The position numbers were made by a program, and so were the translations under genes. Shown here piece by piece: positions 57,431 through 64,000 of a stretch of DNA of 64,000 nucleotides. Within the stretch, counting starts at the first letter, position 1; the number at the start of each line of letters is the position of its first letter. This DNA is from Lewinellaceae bacterium (lineage in GTDB: Bacteria > Bacteroidota > Bacteroidia > Chitinophagales > Saprospiraceae). Below the pieces are notes generated by a model. That model had not been told where the DNA came from. It searched no databases and was given only the letters and a program-made list of their open reading frames with translations. The stretch spans positions 62,001-126,000 of the forward strand of contig JADJOD010000002.1 of the NCBI GenBank assembly GCA_016713985.1, given 5' to 3'.

Positions 57431-58017
57431 ATAAAAGCAATACCGACCCGGCATCTGCGATCACCAACGATCTCCCGGATATCCTGCCGGCCAAACCCAT
57501 CGAGGTGGAACTCGTTCACCTGTTTGATAAAATCAGGGCCGTCAAGGCATTTGTGTTCGACGTGGACGGGGTTTTGACCAACAACGACCTGCTGGTGACC
57601 GAAACGGGCGACCTGCTGCGAACCATGAATATCCGCGACGGCCAGGCCATCAAGTGGGCGATCGCGGCCGGATTCCAGGTGGGGATTATCACCGGCGGAA
57701 AATCGCCGGGGGTGAAAAAACGCCTCACCGACCTCGGGATCGAGGAATATTACTCCGGCGCCCAGAAAAAATGGGAGCCGTTCCAGTCGTTTTTGCAAAG
57801 AACCAATACCCTCGTTTCCGAAATCTGCTACATGGGCGACGACCTGCCCGATCTGCCCGTACTGCGCAAGGTGGTGCTTTCCTGCTGTCCCGCCGACGCC
57901 ACCCAGGAAGTACTGGAAGTCTGCGATTACGTCTCCACGGTACAGGGCGGCCGGGGCTGCGTACGCGACATCATTGAAAAAGTGTTGAAGTTGCAGGACA
58001 AATGGCCGGAGTATTAG
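57409..58017 (+). CDS. kdsC: KdsC-like HAD phosphatase
   Basis: A 202-residue HAD-superfamily phosphatase of the KdsC (KDO 8-phosphate phosphatase) type: FVFDVDGVLTNND (catalytic Asp pair), GIITGGKSPGVKKRL, and CYMGDDLPDLPVLRKV. The enzyme removes phosphate from KDO 8-P for lipopolysaccharide synthesis. The first ~45 residues are an extra N-terminal stretch. It overlaps iscX by 22 bases. The ATG at 57409 is the first in frame, but an internal start after the overlap is possible. Confidence 0.88.
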   Translation: MESQQQINKSNTDPASAITNDLPDILPAKPIEVELVHLFDKIRAVKAFVFDVDGVLTNNDLLVTETGDLLRTMNIRDGQAIKWAIAAGFQVGIITGGKSPGVKKRLTDLGIEEYYSGAQKKWEPFQSFLQRTNTLVSEICYMGDDLPDLPVLRKVVLSCCPADATQEVLEVCDYVSTVQGGRGCVRDIIEKVLKLQDKWPEY

Positions 58018-58095
58018 CGGCCATAACGGCAGATTGTTTGGAAAAAACCGGAAAAACTCGCCCCGGACATTGCACGACTGTTATACATTAGCCGC

Positions 58096-59091
58096 ATGAA
58101 TCAGGTGTTGGCCTTTGTCCGGTTGCTGCGGCTGCCCAATCTGGCGATTGTTTTTCTTACCCAGTTTGTGCCGTATTGGTTTGCGCTGCGTCCCGCTATT
58201 CTGCGGGCCAACGGTATTCCCGTGTTATCCGGCCGCACTTTTGGGCTGATAGCAGCGGCAACGGTGCTGACCACCCTCGCCGGATACGTGCTCAACGATT
58301 ATTACGACCGGGAAATCGACGCGCTCAACAAACCCGACCGCCGGTTTTGGGGCAATTACCTGCCCGCCCCAATGGCGCTTACGGCCTATTCCGCACTGGT
58401 GATTGTGGTTCACGGACTGGCTTTTTTGATCGACCGGGAACTCCGTCCGCCCAACCACTGGCCTTTGTGGGTATTCCCCGCGGTTTCATTTTTGTTGTTC
58501 CTTTACGCCTGGCAGTTAAAATGTACGGCCGTTATCGGCAATTTGTTGGTTTCTTTCCTTTGCGGCGTTGTGCCCGTCATTATCCTGCTTCCGGAAGAAA
58601 GGCAAATCTGGCTGACCTCTTTTATACAGCCGGTTGAAGTGCATCAGGCAGTTGCCTTAGTTTGGTTATACGGCATTTTTGCGTTCATTACCAACCTTTT
58701 ACGCGAGCAGGTGAAGGACCTCGAAGATTTTGCAGGCGATGCCGCTTGTGGTTGCGCTACCCTGGCGGTGCTCAAAGGGCCCCGTTTTGCCAAAAAACCG
58801 GCGGGTTTTACGGGCCTGATCGTCAGCATCCTCATCGGCGGTTTGCTTTATTTCTGGCAACAGACCGGAGCGCCCAACTGGCAAATCGGCGCCGGCGCCC
58901 TTTTTTTACTGCTTCCGGCCTTGTTTGCCACCGCAGCCATTTACCGGGCTGAGGTAAAAAAAGACTTCTCCCGCGCCAGTTTACTGATCAAAATTATCAT
59001 GTTTGCCGGCGTTTTTTTGCTGCTGCGTTCCTGGCCGGACAACCCCATAGCCATGATGGATTCGTTCAAAGCGTACGTATGGAAACCGTAA
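58096..59091 (+). CDS. UbiA-family prenyltransferase
   Basis: A 331-residue membrane protein with about eight spans and the two Asp-rich motifs of UbiA enzymes: NDYYDREIDALNKPDR and KDLEDFAGDAACG. It transfers a prenyl chain to an acceptor. The look is that of the geranylgeranylglycerol-phosphate / MenA-like group found in Bacteroidota; the acceptor is not fixed. It overlaps maf by 13 bases. Confidence 0.88.
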   Translation: MNQVLAFVRLLRLPNLAIVFLTQFVPYWFALRPAILRANGIPVLSGRTFGLIAAATVLTTLAGYVLNDYYDREIDALNKPDRRFWGNYLPAPMALTAYSALVIVVHGLAFLIDRELRPPNHWPLWVFPAVSFLLFLYAWQLKCTAVIGNLLVSFLCGVVPVIILLPEERQIWLTSFIQPVEVHQAVALVWLYGIFAFITNLLREQVKDLEDFAGDAACGCATLAVLKGPRFAKKPAGFTGLIVSILIGGLLYFWQQTGAPNWQIGAGALFLLLPALFATAAIYRAEVKKDFSRASLLIKIIMFAGVFLLLRSWPDNPIAMMDSFKAYVWKP

Positions 59092-59672
59092 ACCCAGTTA
59101 TCATTCAACACCGGCCGCTTATTCTCGCTTCCCAAAGTCCGCGCCGGAGCCAATTGTTGCGGGAAGCCGGATTCACGTTTAAGGTACAGGTTGCCGATAT
59201 CGACGAAAGTTTCCCGAACGATATGCCGGTAGAAGATGTGGCCCCCTGGCTTGCCGGGAGAAAAGCACAAGCTGTTGCACATTTGATTCAGCATCAGGAA
59301 ATTATACTGGCCGCCGATTCGGTAGTAATCCTCGACGGCGTGATCTACAACAAACCCGCAGATCACGCCGATGCATTCCGGATGATCAGGATTTTGGCCG
59401 GACGCCAGCATACCGTGATAACCGGGGTTTGTTTGTTATCTCAGGAAAAGAAAAAAATCTTTTCGGGCGTGACAAAGGTCTGGTTTGCCGAAATGACGGA
59501 TGAGGAAATCTATTATTACATCGAAACCTGCAAACCCTTCGACAAAGCCGGCGCCTACGGCGTTCAGGAATGGATCGGCCACTGCAAAATCACCCGCATC
59601 GAAGGCACGTTCCCCAATGTGATGGGGCTGCCCATTGACCTGGTGTATGCCGCGTTGCAGGAGTTTGGATAA
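59079..59672 (+). CDS. maf: Maf-family nucleotide pyrophosphatase
   Basis: A 197-residue Maf protein: LILASQSPRRSQLLREAGF, the D-x-x-V-x-x-x catalytic segment AADSVVILDG, and TGVCLLSQEKK with KAGAYGVQEWIG. It hydrolyses dTTP, UTP or modified nucleotides, preventing their misincorporation. It overlaps the UbiA gene by 13 bases. Confidence 0.93.
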   Translation: METVNPVIIQHRPLILASQSPRRSQLLREAGFTFKVQVADIDESFPNDMPVEDVAPWLAGRKAQAVAHLIQHQEIILAADSVVILDGVIYNKPADHADAFRMIRILAGRQHTVITGVCLLSQEKKKIFSGVTKVWFAEMTDEEIYYYIETCKPFDKAGAYGVQEWIGHCKITRIEGTFPNVMGLPIDLVYAALQEFG

Positions 59673-59673
59673 A

Positions 59674-59758
59674 TTGTTGCATTGTTCATTGTTTCATTGT
59701 TGCTTCCGGAGCAATGCAGCAATGAAACAATGCAACAATGAAACAATGCAACAATGAG
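59674..59758. repeat. Inverted octamer tandem repeat between maf and a glycosyltransferase
   Basis: The left arm (59674-59703) carries ATTGTTGC / ATTGTTTC units; the loop is TTCCGGA (59704-59710). The right arm (59711-59758) repeats AACAATGA / AACAATGC in register. The start codon of the next gene (59754-59756) is the ATG of the last unit. Same architecture as the elements at 31153 and 57050. Confidence 0.75.
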
Positions 59759-60890
59759 AATCATTTTCACCGTCACGAACGACCTGAGTTACGACCAGCG
59801 GATGCATCGCATCTGCGGTTCGCTTGCGGCCAAAGGGCACCGGGTATTGCTCGTTGGCAGGGCCCTCCCGCGCTCTGTTCCGCTGGAAAACAAGGTGTTC
59901 GAGCAAAAAAGGTTGATTTGTTTTTTTTATAAAGGATTTCCGTTTTACGCCGAATACAACCTCCGGCTTTTCTTTTTCCTGCTTTTTGCCTCCTTCGACG
60001 CCGTTTGTTCTATCGACCTCGATTCCTTGCCCGCCGGCTGTCTGGCAACCTTGCTTCGCCGAAAAAAAAGAGTGTTCGATGCACATGAATATTTCACCCA
60101 GGTGCCGGAAGTGGTGAACCGCCCTGCCGTTCAGTTTTTTTGGGAAATGGTGGCCAAACTTTGCCTGCCGTTTTACAAACACGCCTATACTGTTGGCCCC
60201 GCTCTGGCTAAGATATTCAGCGAACGCTACAAGCTTTCCTTCGGCGTGGTGCGGAACGTGCCCCGCGCAAGTGTGCCCGGAAAAAAAACAGGGCGCCCCA
60301 AGTTTAACCTGCCGCCGGACCCCGGCGTTCTTTATATGGGCGCTTTAAATGAAGCACGTGGCATCGAAACAGCGCTTGAAGCGCTGCAACACCTCGAGCA
60401 GGTGCACCTTTGGCTGGCCGGAGAAGGAGATTTGTCGGATTCGTTGCGCCGATTGGCCGCGGAATTGGGTGTGGAAAAAAAAGTGACTTTTCTCGGTTAT
60501 GTCAAACCGGAAGACCTGCACGAACTGGCAGCACATTCCTGGCTGGGATTGAATCTGCTGGAGAACCGGGGCCTGAGTTATTACTATTCCCTCGCCAACA
60601 AATTTTTCGCCTCCGTACAGGTTGGCGTACCCATACTGACGATGGATTTTCCGGAATACCGGGCACTCAACAACGAGTATGAAGTGGCCGTTTTATTGCC
60701 GGAACTGACGCCACAGATCGTCGCCAGCACCATTGATAACCTTCTGAAAAACAAAAACTTATATGAAAGTTTACACCAAAATTGCCAACTCGCCGCCAAA
60801 GACTGGAATTGGGAAAAAGAGGAAGGTGTTTTGTTAAACATCTGGGAGCGTGTTTTTCAAGGCACCCGTAACACGGACTTCAGTTCGTGA
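59754..60890 (+). CDS. Family 4-like glycosyltransferase
   Basis: A 378-residue GT-B glycosyltransferase. N-terminal MRIIFTVTNDLSYDQRMHRI and HRVLLVGRAL suit a donor/acceptor domain; the C-terminal half has LYMGALNEARGIETALEALQ, LAGEGDLSDSLRRLAAELGV and FLGYVKPEDLHELAAH, typical of GT4. Its ATG lies in the last repeat unit at 59754, and its last seven codons (RNTDFSS) and stop lie in a REP copy (60868-60895), so both ends are shaped by repeats. Product is unknown; a surface glycan is likely. Confidence 0.85.
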   Translation: MRIIFTVTNDLSYDQRMHRICGSLAAKGHRVLLVGRALPRSVPLENKVFEQKRLICFFYKGFPFYAEYNLRLFFFLLFASFDAVCSIDLDSLPAGCLATLLRRKKRVFDAHEYFTQVPEVVNRPAVQFFWEMVAKLCLPFYKHAYTVGPALAKIFSERYKLSFGVVRNVPRASVPGKKTGRPKFNLPPDPGVLYMGALNEARGIETALEALQHLEQVHLWLAGEGDLSDSLRRLAAELGVEKKVTFLGYVKPEDLHELAAHSWLGLNLLENRGLSYYYSLANKFFASVQVGVPILTMDFPEYRALNNEYEVAVLLPELTPQIVASTIDNLLKNKNLYESLHQNCQLAAKDWNWEKEEGVLLNIWERVFQGTRNTDFSS

Positions 60891-60991
60891 TTTTAACCTA
60901 TTTGAGGAAGTATGGCAAGGTTGTTACATCGTCGGTAACACGGACTTCAGTTCGTGATTTTACCCCCGCACGAACTGAAGTTCGCGCTACC
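60868..60991. repeat. REP-like cluster: two direct copies and one inverted copy
   Basis: Two copies of a GTAACACGGACTTCAGTTCG unit followed by TGATTTTA lie at 60868-60895 and 60935-60962, and an inverted GGTAGCGCGAACTTCAGTTC copy at 60967-60991. The core GAACTTCAGTTCG is palindromic. Such elements resemble REP sequences mobilised by RAYT-type transposases. The stops of the glycosyltransferase (60888-60890) and fabH (60987-60989) lie inside copies. Confidence 0.7.
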
Positions 60992-61955
60992 ACTGGATGA
61001 CCGTGCCCGCATAGGTCAGGCCGCCGCCGAATCCGAGGATCATGATACGATCTCCCCGTTTCACTTTGCCCGACTGTATCCCGTTGTACAGCGCCAACGG
61101 GATGGATGCGGAGGAGGTATTGCCGTAGTTGACAATACTTTCGAGGGTTTTTTCCAAGGGAAAACCGGTTTCATTACAGATGGCCTCTATAATGCGAAGA
61201 TTAGCGCTGTGGGGTACAAACCAGTCGATCTGGTCCAGCGTGAGTCCGTTTTTGGCGGCCAATACCTTCATTTGTTCAGACATTTTGATGACGGCCCACT
61301 TGAACACCTTGCGGCCATTCTGCACAATCTTTCTGTTCATGCTAATGGGCTGACCGTCAATCTCTTTTGCAAAACCTGAAATGTACAGGTCGATACCGCC
61401 TTCTCCATTGGCGCCGGTGACGCAGGCCCCGATATTGCCGTTTTCCGATGCTTCGATCAATACAGCCCCCGACCCGTCGCCAAAAAGCATACAGGAAGAG
61501 CGGTCGGTAAAATCGGTTATTTTGGAAAGTGTTTCGCCGGCGATCACCAGGATTTTCCGGTGTGTGCCTGCGGCGATCAGCCCTTTTGCCAATACGATGC
61601 CGTATGAAAAACCCGCACAGGCGGCATACACATCCAGTGCGCCGGCTCGTGAAAGCCCCAGTTTGAATTGCAGTCGGCAAGCCACACTGGGCATCGGCTG
61701 ATCAGGGGTCACGGTAGACACAATGATCATGTCTACGTCGTCGATCACCACCGAGTATTGCCGGATCATATCCTGCACCGCTTTTGATACAGAGGTTACT
61801 GGTGAATTCGTCTTCCTCCGTATGATAACGCGTGCGAATACCGGTACGCGACTGTATCCACTCGTCGGTGGATCTATGATCGCTTCAAAATATTGATTAT
61901 CAACTCGTTTTTGTGGAACTGCTATACCTATTGCAGTCAGCCGGGCTTGTGTCAT
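60987..61955 (-). CDS. fabH: 3-oxoacyl-ACP synthase III (FabH), with an internal out-of-frame segment
   Basis: A 322-residue thiolase-fold enzyme from the ATG at 61955 (MTQARLTAIGIAV). The catalytic Cys113 (YAACAGF), His (PHSAN) and Asn (NYGNTSS) are present. It starts fatty acid synthesis from acyl-CoA and malonyl-ACP. Residues 29-57 (61783-61870) read as non-FabH sequence. The other frame gives STDEWIQSRTGIRTRYHTEE, the expected motif. One base is missing near 61870 and one extra lies in the T4 run 61782-61785, so the shifts cancel. The product as written would have a scrambled patch. Confidence 0.88.
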   Translation of the reverse strand: MTQARLTAIGIAVPQKRVDNQYFEAIIDPPTSGYSRVPVFARVIIRRKTNSPVTSVSKAVQDMIRQYSVVIDDVDMIIVSTVTPDQPMPSVACRLQFKLGLSRAGALDVYAACAGFSYGIVLAKGLIAAGTHRKILVIAGETLSKITDFTDRSSCMLFGDGSGAVLIEASENGNIGACVTGANGEGGIDLYISGFAKEIDGQPISMNRKIVQNGRKVFKWAVIKMSEQMKVLAAKNGLTLDQIDWFVPHSANLRIIEAICNETGFPLEKTLESIVNYGNTSSASIPLALYNGIQSGKVKRGDRIMILGFGGGLTYAGTVIQW

Positions 61956-62239
61956 GTTGAACGATATAAAAGGGTCTGTTCGCACTGTCGTATTAGATGG
62001 CGCGAAGAAAAAGTGCATCCAAAATAGCTTGGTAATCGGAAATTATTGCCCGAGGTATCAGTTCAGGTAAGCAGCAACAAAATTAACAAGATCACACGCC
62101 TCTTTTTATTGCTATTTTGAAAAAAATAAAATTCAATAGATTATTTTTTTGAAATAAATTATTTAAATTAAAAATTTATTAATTCTTCACAAAAAAAGTA
62201 TTTAATTCCAATTTAAAGAAGGAGATATGTAGAATACGG
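61956..62239. other. AT-rich gap upstream of fabH
   Basis: 284 bp with a very AT-rich core (62105-62215), no gene. A minus-strand TAATTTTG (plus-strand CAAAATTA, 62078-62085) fits the -7 element for fabH; no good -33. Confidence 0.4.
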
Positions 62240-63025
62240 TTAAATTGACAAACCCGGATTGATACTCTCCGAGAGGTTTTTATACAAACCTTTCCAGTCC
62301 GGATGGTCCTGCAACAGGGCAAGGTGTCGCCGTATGGTGTCGGCGTCCCCCCGGATAGCCGGGCCGGTTTGCATACGCGCGGGGGAATCCTGCAGGGCTT
62401 TGGCAAGGGTTTCTTCCATCAGCGGGTGCAGGAGTTCGAAGGTAAGGTTTTTTTCGTCGAGCAGTTTTTCGGCAATGGAAAAACAGTGGTTGGAAAAATT
62501 ATTGGCGAATACCGCCGCCACGTGTAACGCCGAGCGTTGTTCATCATTGACCCTGTAAACCAGGTTCCCGATGGTTTTGGCTATTTTTTTCAGGAATAAC
62601 ACGTCGTTTTCCTCCTGCGCGTCTACACAAAAAGGGATTTTCGACCAGACGGGGGAACGTTCGAAAGAAAACGATTGCAAGGGGTAAAAAACGCCGAAAC
62701 GACCAAAAAAAGGTTTCAAAACGGCGCCCGGAGTGCCGCCGGATGTATGGGTCACCAGGGCATCCTGCGAAAAAGGAGCCAGCTGGCCGGCGACGTCGGC
62801 AATGGCGTCATCCCGCACTGCCAGAAGAATCCAGTCGGCGTCGGAAAGCAGTTCCGACCAGTCGTTCGTCCAGTTGCACTGCAGGGTCTGGGCAAGTAAT
62901 TCGGCGTGTTCCGCCGTTCTGCTTATGACCTGAGCGACCGATAATCCTTTGGATTTCAATCGTTTCCCCAGGTGCCAGGCAATACGACCGGCGCCAACGA
63001 TGACAATTTTGGCGGCTGTAGACAT
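62240..63025 (-). CDS. Rossmann-fold / DUF2520 protein
   Basis: A 261-residue protein with N-terminal NAD(P)-binding motif VGAGRIAWHLGKRLKSKG, a middle VTHTSGGTPGAVLKPFFG and the C-terminal helical DUF2520 domain (SALHVAAVFANNFSNHCFSI). The family is related to pyrroline carboxylate and F420-dependent reductases, but its reaction is unknown. Common near cell-envelope and cofactor genes in Bacteroidota. Confidence 0.85.
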   Translation of the reverse strand: MSTAAKIVIVGAGRIAWHLGKRLKSKGLSVAQVISRTAEHAELLAQTLQCNWTNDWSELLSDADWILLAVRDDAIADVAGQLAPFSQDALVTHTSGGTPGAVLKPFFGRFGVFYPLQSFSFERSPVWSKIPFCVDAQEENDVLFLKKIAKTIGNLVYRVNDEQRSALHVAAVFANNFSNHCFSIAEKLLDEKNLTFELLHPLMEETLAKALQDSPARMQTGPAIRGDADTIRRHLALLQDHPDWKGLYKNLSESINPGLSI

Positions 63026-63061
63026 AAGGCGGAGCAGTGATTGTGAGTCGTGAAAGTATGG

Positions 63062-64000
63062 TTATTGCGTCAGCAAAGCATCACAAAGCCAGTTGGCCAA
63101 TGCCTGGCGGTTGTTTTTTAATACTAAGCGTTGCTGGTCCCAGTCGTTGCGGATATTCCCGAGTTCAATAAAAACGGCTTTGGGGGTGGTGGTTTCTTTC
63201 AGCATATACAGATTCCGGGCGCTTACCGAGCCTTCATAGCCCCGCTGGCTGCGTTTTTTGACGTATTTCTGCGTAAACGTATTTTGCATGTGAAGGGCTA
63301 ATTTTCGGCTGGGCTCACTGCCCGGACGAAAATAAAAAAACACGTCGGTTTTGGTGTCGCGGGTGCGGGAGTCCACGTGAATTTCGATCAATGTCTGGTT
63401 GTCGGGGCCTGCTTTGGCATTTTTGGCGGTAAAATCATTGATAACATCACAACGTTGCTGCAAACGCTCCTTTTGGTCGCGGGGAATATCCAGGTTTCCC
63501 CAAACCTTTTCGTCCTGGTCGCAGGAAAGAAACTCCTGATCGCGGATACCGTCGTTTTGATCCCGGACGATCATATACACCACCGCGCCGTGGCTGACCA
63601 GCAGCCGGACGAGCCGCAGGGATACGTCATAGGCGTATTCATCTTCACAAAGTGTGCGGCCCGAACGTTTGCCCTGCGCGCCCGAATCGGGCCCGCCGTG
63701 CCCGCTGACGATGTAAAACACCTTCCCTTTTAATTTCTGGCTGATAAAGGGCGTTTTTGCGTACTTTTTTCCAAAAATGGCGTATGATTTTGTACCCTTC
63801 ACTAAGGTGCTTTTTTCCCCTTCCATTTTCAGGTCAACGGCTGCAGCCGCTACCGAAACTCTTTTATCCGTCGGACAGGTCAGTTCGTGCCAGGGCACCC
63901 ACAATCGTTTGGTTTCCAGGAAATTATCAGTTCTAAGTCCGGCAGTCAGGGCGTTTTTGTTAAACGTTTCGATTCGTTTGGCCGTTCGCCAGTCCTTGAT
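63062..64000 (-). CDS. N-acetylmuramoyl-L-alanine amidase (5' end outside window)
   Basis: A zinc amidase (amidase_3 family) cutting the bond between muramic acid and the peptide of peptidoglycan. The zinc ligands show as SGHGGPDSG, an acidic YAYD-x-SLR region, and IEIHVDSR, with FIELGNIRN near the end. The frame is open to base 64000, so the start lies outside. The visible N-terminal part ending in NFLETKRLWVPWHELT looks like the end of a LysM-type peptidoglycan-binding domain. It would act in the periplasm in cell separation or remodelling. Confidence 0.85.
   Translation of the reverse strand: MKDWRTAKRIETFNKNALTAGLRTDNFLETKRLWVPWHELTCPTDKRVSVAAAAVDLKMEGEKSTLVKGTKSYAIFGKKYAKTPFISQKLKGKVFYIVSGHGGPDSGAQGKRSGRTLCEDEYAYDVSLRLVRLLVSHGAVVYMIVRDQNDGIRDQEFLSCDQDEKVWGNLDIPRDQKERLQQRCDVINDFTAKNAKAGPDNQTLIEIHVDSRTRDTKTDVFFYFRPGSEPSRKLALHMQNTFTQKYVKKRSQRGYEGSVSARNLYMLKETTTPKAVFIELGNIRNDWDQQRLVLKNNRQALANWLCDALLTQ

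Overview
The window comes from a member of the Bacteroidota, most likely a Saprospiria-type organism (lineage is inference). The signs are a type IX secretion sorting domain, Bacteroidota promoter elements (TTTG about 17 bp before TAnnTTTG), an ECF sigma factor paired with a membrane-anchored beta-barrel protein, clade II (Sec/lipoprotein) nitrous oxide reductase, and many small lipoproteins. There are 54 protein-coding loci; no tRNA, rRNA, prophage or CRISPR array was found. Both end genes run off the window.

Layout. 0-3 kb: end of a PVC-type haem-binding propeller/HEAT dehydrogenase. 3-10 kb (minus): a complete inorganic-carbon uptake operon, sulP - beta-carbonic anhydrase - dabA - dabB. 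10-14 kb: small secreted protein, a GH-D-like glycosidase, a T9SS cargo protein. 14-19 kb: E2 acyltransferase, ECF sigma system and a divergent duplicated-domain lipoprotein. 19-24 kb: sterol desaturase-like hydroxylase, small membrane protein, quinone oxidoreductase, a 1 kb stretch without genes and a headless acyltransferase. 24-32.7 kb (minus): a nitrous oxide respiration cluster (Crp/Fnr regulator, cytochrome c, nosZ, fasciclin, nosL fusion, nosD, nosF, ric, nosY) with an FNR-like box. 33-35.4 kb: mlaEFD lipid transport. 35.4-39.6 kb: non-phosphorylating sugar-acid pathway (two SDRs, lactonase, UxaA dehydratase). 39.7-43.3 kb: homodimeric pyruvate dehydrogenase E1 and a CHAD protein. 43.4-46 kb: a divergent TIR / coiled-coil / PspA-like membrane module. 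46-55 kb: ubiX, secreted beta-propellers, a UnbV-type lipoprotein, a GxxExxY cassette and a tandem CbbX-type AAA+ protein. 55-64 kb: envelope proteins, ferredoxin, iscX, kdsC-like, UbiA, maf, glycosyltransferase, fabH, a DUF2520 protein and an amidase.

Two features cut across the window. First, fourteen single-base indels in nine genes and two in-frame nonsense codons interrupt otherwise well-conserved proteins. Nearly all gene lengths become a whole number of codons when each indel is repaired, and most sit in or beside short base runs, so uncorrected sequencing error is the leading explanation. Second, three intergenic spacers hold heptamer/octamer tandem repeats followed by the reverse complement of the same repeat; the sequences differ but the architecture is the same, and some supply a start or stop codon of a neighbouring gene. 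REP-like palindromes, a MITE-like element and a GxxExxY cassette with inverted flanks add to a repeat-rich intergenic landscape.

Physiology (inference): an envelope-elaborate heterotroph that takes up CO2/bicarbonate, can respire N2O under low oxygen, and oxidises deoxy-sugars. The best candidates for undescribed biology are the inverted heptamer elements, the TIR/PspA-like divergent locus, the ECF-linked protein that should reach from cytoplasm to outer membrane, and the tandem AAA+ protein.
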